The position numbers and the translations under genes were made by a program. Positions 58,701 through 64,000 of a DNA stretch of 64,000 nt are shown here, piece after piece. Every line of letters begins with the position of its first letter. The stretch's first letter is position 1. The notes below the pieces were generated by a model. The model worked only from the letters and a program-made list of their open reading frames with translations, ran no database searches and was not told where the DNA came from. The DNA is taken from contig NC_083339.1 of NCBI RefSeq assembly GCF_019175385.1, positions 30,409,637 through 30,473,636 of the forward strand. Reading direction: 5' to 3'. The stretch is from Lycium barbarum. Taxonomy: Eukaryota; Streptophyta; Magnoliopsida; Solanales; Solanaceae.

Positions 58701-59882
58701 CTAATAATCAGACTGCTTCTCATTCTTCAAATTGTTTACATCAAATAATTCATCTCTGAAAGCCTGAAACAGGTAACTTTCTTCGATATTCCCGTTCAAT
58801 ATAGTTGTTGCTTCACTTGTGTTATTGTCTTCCATTAATAAGGACTCCAAGGCATCTAGATGACTACGAAAATCTGCACTCATATTTTCGGATGACCTGA
58901 AATCCAATGGTTGTTCTCGTAATGTATTCGCTGAGTAATCATAGACCTGTGGTGTAATGGGAGGACAAGGCAGCAATACTTGATCAACAAAGTTATAATT
59001 CTGATTTGGTCTCAAAACATCCTTGTGAAACATGCTGTCGTTTGACTTCACTTCAGTATCTTCTTGGTGTAGTATGCGAAAATTATTTGACCCTTTGTTC
59101 ACGTCATCTAGGCGCTCCAAATCTCTATGTTGCACGAATTCATTCTCCGAGGGTGTCTCAACTTCAACACAAGAACTTGTGGGCTCGAGAATTGGCTCTG
59201 GATCAATTCTCGAGCTACAATTAAAACCTTTTATATCGTCCATAGAATCGTTCACAGGGCATTCAACCTCATTAGCTCTACTAACAGAACATAAGTTCCT
59301 TTCACCAAGACTTCGATCATCCACAATAATCTTTTCATCTATTTGTAAATCAGGTTCAATTCTTGGGTCTTCAACAGATGATTCACTCGATTCCAATGAA
59401 GTAGTTCGCGCAATAGAAACACTCGACGAGTCATTAGCCAATTGAACATTCTGTACACAATAATAATCAGGGAAGTTAAGTATAGCGTCGTGGCCATACA
59501 TCGCCTTAGCAGCCTCGTCATAGACACGAGCAGCTTCGATAGCTGTAGAAAAAGTACCAAGCCAAAGTCTCTTGCCATTACTCTGATACTCATTGCTATT
59601 ATAAACAGGTTCTCTAATTTCAGCAACCCACTTTCCCCAAGTTCTTTGCCTAACACCTCTATATTTACACACTAAATTTTCAGGTCCACCTTTACCTTTC
59701 ATACAACCTTTTTTAGACCCTTTGGCAGGATTTTTCCTTTTTCTTTTCTTGTTCCCACCATCAATGGTAGCAGTAAGCTCTTGCTTATAATGCTTCCACA
59801 TTGACAGAGTCTCCTCTATAGAAATCGATCCGTTACGCCTTCTTCTCATTCTCCTGTTTCCACAAGAACTCACCATCATCAT
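58701..59882 (-). CDS. DREB2: DREB2-type AP2/ERF transcription factor
   Basis: 393 residues from ATG at 59882-59880, the first of three consecutive ATGs. Family: AP2/ERF, DREB subgroup A-2, which binds dehydration-responsive DNA elements and activates drought- and heat-response genes in the nucleus. Basic N-terminus (RRMRRRR), nuclear localisation stretch KKRKRK near residues 45-50, then [16 protein letters not shown] (about 54-69), a signature of DREB2 proteins, running into the AP2 domain (about 73-138: [20 protein letters not shown]...RLWLGTF...[15 protein letters not shown]). Val and Glu at the two DREB-diagnostic positions are present. The turn after REP holds [12 protein letters not shown], about eight residues longer than usual. 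The C-terminal half is acidic and Ser/Asn-rich with [11 protein letters not shown] near 343-353, a likely activation region. The coding region is intronless. The symbol is a class name; the exact orthologue is not determined. Confidence 0.93.
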   Translation of the reverse strand: MMMVSSCGNRRMRRRRNGSISIEETLSMWKHYKQELTATIDGGNKKRKRKNPAKGSKKGCMKGKGGPENLVCKYRGVRQRTWGKWVAEIREPVYNSNEYQSNGKRLWLGTFSTAIEAARVYDEAAKAMYGHDAILNFPDYYCVQNVQLANDSSSVSIARTTSLESSESSVEDPRIEPDLQIDEKIIVDDRSLGERNLCSVSRANEVECPVNDSMDDIKGFNCSSRIDPEPILEPTSSCVEVETPSENEFVQHRDLERLDDVNKGSNNFRILHQEDTEVKSNDSMFHKDVLRPNQNYNFVDQVLLPCPPITPQVYDYSANTLREQPLDFRSSENMSADFRSHLDALESLLMEDNNTSEATTILNGNIEESYLFQAFRDELFDVNNLKNEKQSDY

Positions 59883-60440
59883 ATAAAAATAAAACAAGTA
59901 ATGACTACAAAAGGTTTCTTCCCTTTTAGCAAAAATAAGTTACTTCTAAGATTCTTGTACAGCAGCAAAGGTAGTTACGAGAACACCTTATTGCATGGCT
60001 TTTATAAGATGTCATAACCTCATTTTATTCAAACTCCAAGACCAAATTAGACAAGGGTACCAATTGCTAACAGCAAAGAGTTACCAAATTTAAAGCTAAC
60101 CTTTTTTGCATGGCTTTTATAAGATGTTCTTACACGGTTTCCTATAAAGATTTGGTATCTTTAGGCCAAATTGGAGTAAGGAACCAATTCCTAATAAAAA
60201 TTTGAGAACTTGAAAACCAATAAACGTAAGTACTAAAGAGTAGATATAATACAAATCCTCAGTGAAAAGTAGACATAATTCATATAGCGTCCCTTAGCAC
60301 ATAGGAAAAGGATAAAGTTGAAGAAAATCACCTTTGAAAATTGTGAGAAGACATAACGTGTCAAAGCCAATTGATAAAAGTGTTAGTTTTGCTATGAGAG
60401 ATTGTCGTTTTCAGGAAGAGTCTGTTTTCTAATCCTTATT
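59883..60440 (-). promoter_or_regulatory. DREB2 5' untranslated region with probable intron
   Basis: A donor-like CAAAG|GTGATT occurs at 60332/60331 on the minus strand, and acceptor-like GCTAAAAG and TTTTGTAG sites lie 30-60 nt before the ATG, suggesting a leader intron of about 380-400 nt. An imperfect tandem duplication occupies most of it: 22 identical bases starting TTGCATGGCTTTTATAAG occur (plus strand) at 59991-60012 and 60106-60127. Leader introns are known in several DREB2 genes; this one is inferred. Confidence 0.45.
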
Positions 60441-60454
60441 TTAGCCTTTAGTTA

Positions 60455-60464
60455 TTTAAATATA
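60455..60464 (-). promoter_or_regulatory. Putative TATA box of the DREB2 gene
   Basis: The minus strand reads TATATTTAAA, about 575 bp upstream of the ATG and about 120 bp upstream of the candidate leader donor. A transcript start near 60425-60430 would follow. No stress-response element was confidently identified upstream. Confidence 0.4.
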
Positions 60465-60468
60465 CGAG

Positions 60469-61044
60469 TAAATAGTTCAGTTATCTTTTTCCTCCTACCC
60501 CAAAACCTTTTCCTTCTCAAACTAGGATTACACATATCTTTAAGAAAAGGCACATGTAAATAATAAAGGCGTGCTTTTGGTTGTATGACACAGTGTGCTG
60601 ATGTTATTCTTATCTATTTTCAGTAATAATATTAAAGTCAATATTTATGCTTTTCCTTGGGGATTAAGTAATTATTTAGAACGAAAGAGAATGATATATT
60701 TTCTGTTAATAGCATATGGTTGATGAAGCAGATAATTACGTGGCACGTTTCCGACTCTGTAGGACAATTTTAAAACTTAAATACCTTATTACCTATTTTC
60801 ATAAGTGTAATTTTCTTGGGGCCCAAGCACTTGTCTTTTCCGTGCTCTTTCCAATTCCAGAATAGGCAGAAGATAAGTAATTGCGGCTTTGTTTCTTGGG
60901 GGCAAAGAAAGTTGGCAACAATTTACTTCTATTTAAACTTAATTATATCAAAAGAGGTTCTCGAATCTACCTCAAACGAATTCTTAGTCTAACGATTAGA
61001 GACGCAGAGGGTTTTTTTTTAATTATTATTTACCCCTTCCTTCA
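60469..61044. other. Upstream region of DREB2, nothing else recognised
   Basis: AT-rich sequence probably containing the distal promoter. No gene or clear mobile element boundary. Confidence 0.45.
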
Positions 61045-61125
61045 GAGCTCCCTTGATTACTCAAACCCATAACCTTCGGTTTGGAGGTAGAGGACGCTTA
61101 CCATCTGAACAACCCCTCTTGCCCC
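61045..61125 (-). mobile_element. tRNA-like SINE head fragment
   Basis: On the minus strand GTTCAGATGGTAAGC (61110-61096) resembles a polymerase III A box and GGGTTTGAGTAAT (61068-61056) a B box, 28 nt apart. An oligo-T run at 61012-61020 (A-rich on the minus strand) could be its tail. No target duplication was found. Confidence 0.5.
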
Positions 61126-62317
61126 CGCACAAAGGGTTAACTTTTACAACTGAGCCAATCCATAATCTTTATTTGTTCTTTATTTCTTGCTTTAGCTCCC
61201 CCACCCCCAGGAATGCTTGTTCAATTAAATTAATGTAGTGTAGCGCAAAAAGTTCAATAAAACAACCGAAAACAATAATCAATCACACAGAATTATTGCT
61301 TATCTTTTTAACCAAGAAATTCTAGCCTTGACTGAAACACAGATGGGTAATGGGACTTGCACCTATATGCTTCACCACTTAAATATCAGGTTTCAAGTTT
61401 TGTTGGCAACAGGATTCAAACTCGAGACATGCGTCTAATCCATCAGGAAGCAATCGCATCATTCATTGCCTTGCTGGTTCTGAATCTTCTAATTGCTCTT
61501 ACCGCAGCAGGATAATAACAACGATCTTAATAGAACAAGTACAAAATGTATCTAAAAGAAGAAGTCCAAGCCATTTTGTCTTGGACCAATCCCAAACTAA
61601 GCGAAACTTTTAACCAATTGGGGAATATGAACAAAGAAGGCTGTCTGTTAATAAAAACAAGGTTAAACATACACATACTAGAAATACATTTGGGAATAGC
61701 AGAAAAAGCTGTGGAGATCTTCAACTCAGTTCATCAAAAATGCACAACCACAAGCAGCAATTCTTACACATCAAGCTGCAAAGGCTTCATCAGCAGCTGT
61801 CCTCACCGGCAGGTGATCTACGAGTCAGACAAAAAAATAGAGTATCTCAGATAAAAGACAGGGTTCTTCCTTCCCTTTCAAGGAGACATGAAAGCAAGCA
61901 ACATTATGCAGGTTCATCCAGAGTGCATAGCTAGTAGGGTACAAGAAAAATCTGGACTTCATAATGCAACTAGAGAAATGGACAACATGCATTTCTCCAC
62001 AAGAGATGGCAAACCTTTCAATTTCAAACTATGCAATTGATCAATAACCTGATGTTCCACTCTGCATGTCCTCCTCCTACTTTGAGGTCCCCAACACTCT
62101 ATTTGGTCGATTGGCTTAGGAGTTTTTTTTCCCTCTTTGGTCCCCATCAATAACAAAATTATGGAGAGTTTCTTCGCATTTATAGTAACGGGATCATTGG
62201 TTCTTCTCAATGAACCCTGTATAGGACATCTTCCTGCAACTCCTCCTAACCTAGAGTATAAAGAACTATGGTCCAGTTCCCTATTAGGCATCACAGAGTT
62301 AATGCCTTAATGGGGGA
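61126..62317. other. Unrecognised intergenic sequence
   Basis: No convincing gene. An open frame at 61546-61854 has no domain I recognise. Near 61400-61430 a GGATTCAAACTCGAGACATG phrase resembles a B box on the minus strand, but no A box was found. Part could belong to a gene with introns that I cannot resolve by eye. Confidence 0.4.
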
Positions 62318-62459
62318 CGTGCCGAACGACTCCGTCAATAAGAGCTCTTGGGAGTCATCAGCCTGTTATCCCCGGCGTACCTTTGATCCCCGTTGAGCGA
62401 GAGCCCTTCCACACGGGACTCCCGGATCACTATGGCAGACTTTCGTCTCTGTTCGACCA
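62318..62459 (-). pseudogene. rrn26: Nuclear copy of mitochondrial 26S rRNA (peptidyl-transferase region)
   Basis: On the minus strand about 140 nt match large-subunit rRNA: CGAACAGAGACGAAAGTC near 62455, ATAGTGATCCGG, GTGTGGAAGGGC, GGTACGCCGGGGATAACAGG near 62375 and AAGAGCTCTTATTGACGG. The forms GGTACGCCGGGG and GATGACTCCCAAGAG are of the alpha-proteobacterial/mitochondrial type, not the plastid type. A two-base insertion near GCTCAACGG and loss of similarity just after CGTTCGGCAC mark it as a nuclear fragment and not a working gene. Confidence 0.82.
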
Positions 62460-63298
62460 GTCAAATAGACAACTTATTAATGAGCAGAGGCAACGAGGAG
62501 GACGAGGGAACGTCTATTGCAATTTTAGTAAGACAGCAATAACTGCATAGAATACAGTATTGAATGTTCCATTCCACTACCACAAAAAGCTAGGAAAACA
62601 TAGTTACGTACGTGTCCATTTCCTTAGAAAAGAGAGAATGCAGTGAGTTACACACATCATCCAGTCTGGTCTACTTTTAAATCCACTACGAGTCCATGAC
62701 AAACCCATTTTCTTTTAGACGTTATATGAGAGCCTTTGAGAAGCTTTAAGAGAAACGAAGTACAAGAATGGAGTAAACAGAGAATGTTCATTTTCTTAAT
62801 TCTTTACTCATTGTAAAGTCCTCTTTGGATGTATTCCTTTCCAGCATTTTCTTAGTGCTGTTTTTACATTTATAAAATCCCTACATTACCTATTAAAAAA
62901 TAAATTAAAAAAAGGAGTAATCAGAGAAGGAGAATTTCATTTTCTCTGTTTTTGAGGTGTGGGGTTGGGTGGGTGATGAGTGAAGTTTCTTTTTTCACCT
63001 ATGAACACCATTTATTGCTGGAGCACCTCTTGTTTTTTCACTGCTGTCTACTCTAGCAATTACAACCAATGAAACAATACTACTTAGATGAAGAAGTTGA
63101 TATAGTATCAAGATGAAATCAGTTGTAAGAGCCTCTTATTTCCTTCATCAACTCCACTGAGCCAGGGATAACTCTCGACCCAGGAAGACTCAAAGAAGGG
63201 GGTTATGAATTTGACCAAACCCCAAGAACACTATGAAGGTCGGATGAAAAACATGTAAAGGGATATGTGGAATAAGGATAGGGGTTAGAATTATCTAG
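62460..63298. other. Unrecognised intergenic sequence
   Basis: AT-rich, with low-complexity A runs near 62890-62920. No gene or repeat boundary recognised. Confidence 0.45.
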
Positions 63299-63379
63299 CA
63301 CAACAACAACATACCCAGTGTAATCCCACAACATGGGGTCTGGAGAGGGGAGGATGTACGAAGACCTTACCCCTACCTT
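63299..63379 (-). mobile_element. 3'-end fragment of the RTE LINE family
   Basis: CAACAACATACCCAGTGTAA followed by TCCCACA and GGGGTCTGG matches the 3' tail of the LINE at 55948-56040 in the same orientation. Only about 80 bp are present, either an extremely 5'-truncated LINE copy or the tail of a LINE-mobilised SINE. Confidence 0.75.
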
Positions 63380-64000
63380 TGGCACCAATTAGATAAACGT
63401 TCAAATTAAGAAACACTCCAAGACAAGAAGTAGAGAACTCCACAAGAATTAACTAACTACGGTAATAATTCAATGAAGACGAAGAAGAGAACTAAGCTAA
63501 CCCTAATCTAAGCTAACAAGAGTGTGCAACATTGAAAGAGAATATCTCATCATTCATCAAAGTATAAACCTTCGCAAAAAGGAAACAAGGCTATTTATAC
63601 TAGGTCTAAGAAATAATAAACAAGGTCCAAATAGCCTCAAAAGGGTCCCTGAAATACAATTCGGACCGGACTAGTAAACACCCAAAATATGCCCATGATT
63701 AGCAATCGTAGAGCCGTTTGGCCACTTAGCTGCCACCAAATGTCAACAAAATTTATGAATAGTGGAGCCGTTTGGGTCTTGATGTTCCTTTGCTCCATAT
63801 CTACCCGGCTTCACATTCTCTAATCGTGAAGCCAATTGTACTCCACGTCTCTGGGCTGCATTTTCCTTCTTCTACTCGTTTAATGTGTTTGACTTGAAAG
63901 CTCGGTTTCCACGAGTATTTACAGCACTCCAAGACCTTGTTGTTGACATGGAAACCATCCTAAGCATGAGTACCAATGCGGAAGTTATCGGCTAGAGATA
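63380..64000 (-). repeat. Probable LTR or LTR-element end, minus orientation
   Basis: On the minus strand a strong TATA box TATAAATAG (63599-63591) is followed by a U-rich leader and, near 63385, TCTAATTGGTGCC, which resembles an LTR end followed by a primer-binding site. No open frame of note. The right border is outside the window and no second LTR is available, so the call is tentative. Confidence 0.35.

Noticed and set aside
61546..61854. 102-codon open frame on the plus strand
   Set aside because: No recognisable domain and no supporting promoter or splice structure; kept only as unrecognised sequence.
62318..62459. Plastid 23S rRNA insertion
   Set aside because: The forms GGTACGCCGGGG and GATGACTCCCAAGAG are mitochondrial; as far as I recall, plastid rRNA has GGTACTCTAGGG at that point.

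Overview
The window is nuclear DNA from a flowering plant. A Solanaceae or related asterid genome is the best guess, from the mix of Ty3/gypsy and Tat LTR retrotransposons, an RTE-type LINE with its characteristic 3' tail, a tRNA-derived SINE and a dicot DREB2 gene. That assignment is inference; no marker gene fixes the species. About 57 kb of the 64 kb is nested transposable elements, and only one host protein gene is convincing.

Layout. (1) 1-6047: a Ty3/gypsy element on the minus strand (Element 1) with 5' LTR, primer-binding site (PBS), broken gag and an open pol that runs off the left edge. (2) 6048-12185: tail and about 5.5-kb LTR of a Tat/Ogre-like element (LTR A, plus strand). (3) 12186 to about 30.05 kb: a second Tat-like LTR in the opposite orientation (LTR B), split by a solo LTR (13798-15628, TSD AATAG) and by a complete 10.0-kb non-autonomous LTR element (Element 2, 16963-26984, TSD ACAAG). 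(4) About 30.2-51.34 kb: a decayed Tat element (Element C) with pol, dual RNase H, integrase, a minisatellite-rich 3' untranslated region and a 5.4-kb 3' LTR. That LTR is split by a complete 8.8-kb non-autonomous element (Element 3, 41425-50191, TSD GTTAT). (5) 51341-54994: a 5'-truncated, dead Ty1/copia element. (6) 55948-57372: a 5'-truncated RTE LINE (minus), then an LTR fragment and a SINE. (7) 58533-60470: a DREB2-type AP2/ERF transcription factor gene (minus) with putative 5'-UTR intron and TATA box. (8) 60.5-64 kb: mostly unrecognised sequence with a SINE-like fragment, a nuclear copy of mitochondrial large-subunit rRNA, a LINE tail and a probable LTR.

How the parts relate. Elements 1, 2 and 3 differ greatly in sequence but share an initiator-tRNA-Met PBS, TG...CA ends and 5-bp target duplications where both ends are visible. 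They also share a leader hairpin about 45-55 nt after the PBS whose apical loop is a self-complementary GC hexamer (GCGCGC in Elements 1 and 2, GGCGCC in Element 3). Elements 2 and 3 also share a hairpin just before the polypurine tract. Elements 2 and 3 carry no recognisable gag or pol, so the shared leader suggests mobilisation in trans by Element-1-like relatives. I regard this conserved, loop-covarying, dimerisation-type hairpin as the most interesting signal in the window. Next come dyad-symmetric blocks just upstream of the LTR TATA boxes, LTR splice signals, uneven divergence between paired LTRs, and an in-frame TAG with 55 open codons after it at the 3' end of the DREB2 gene.
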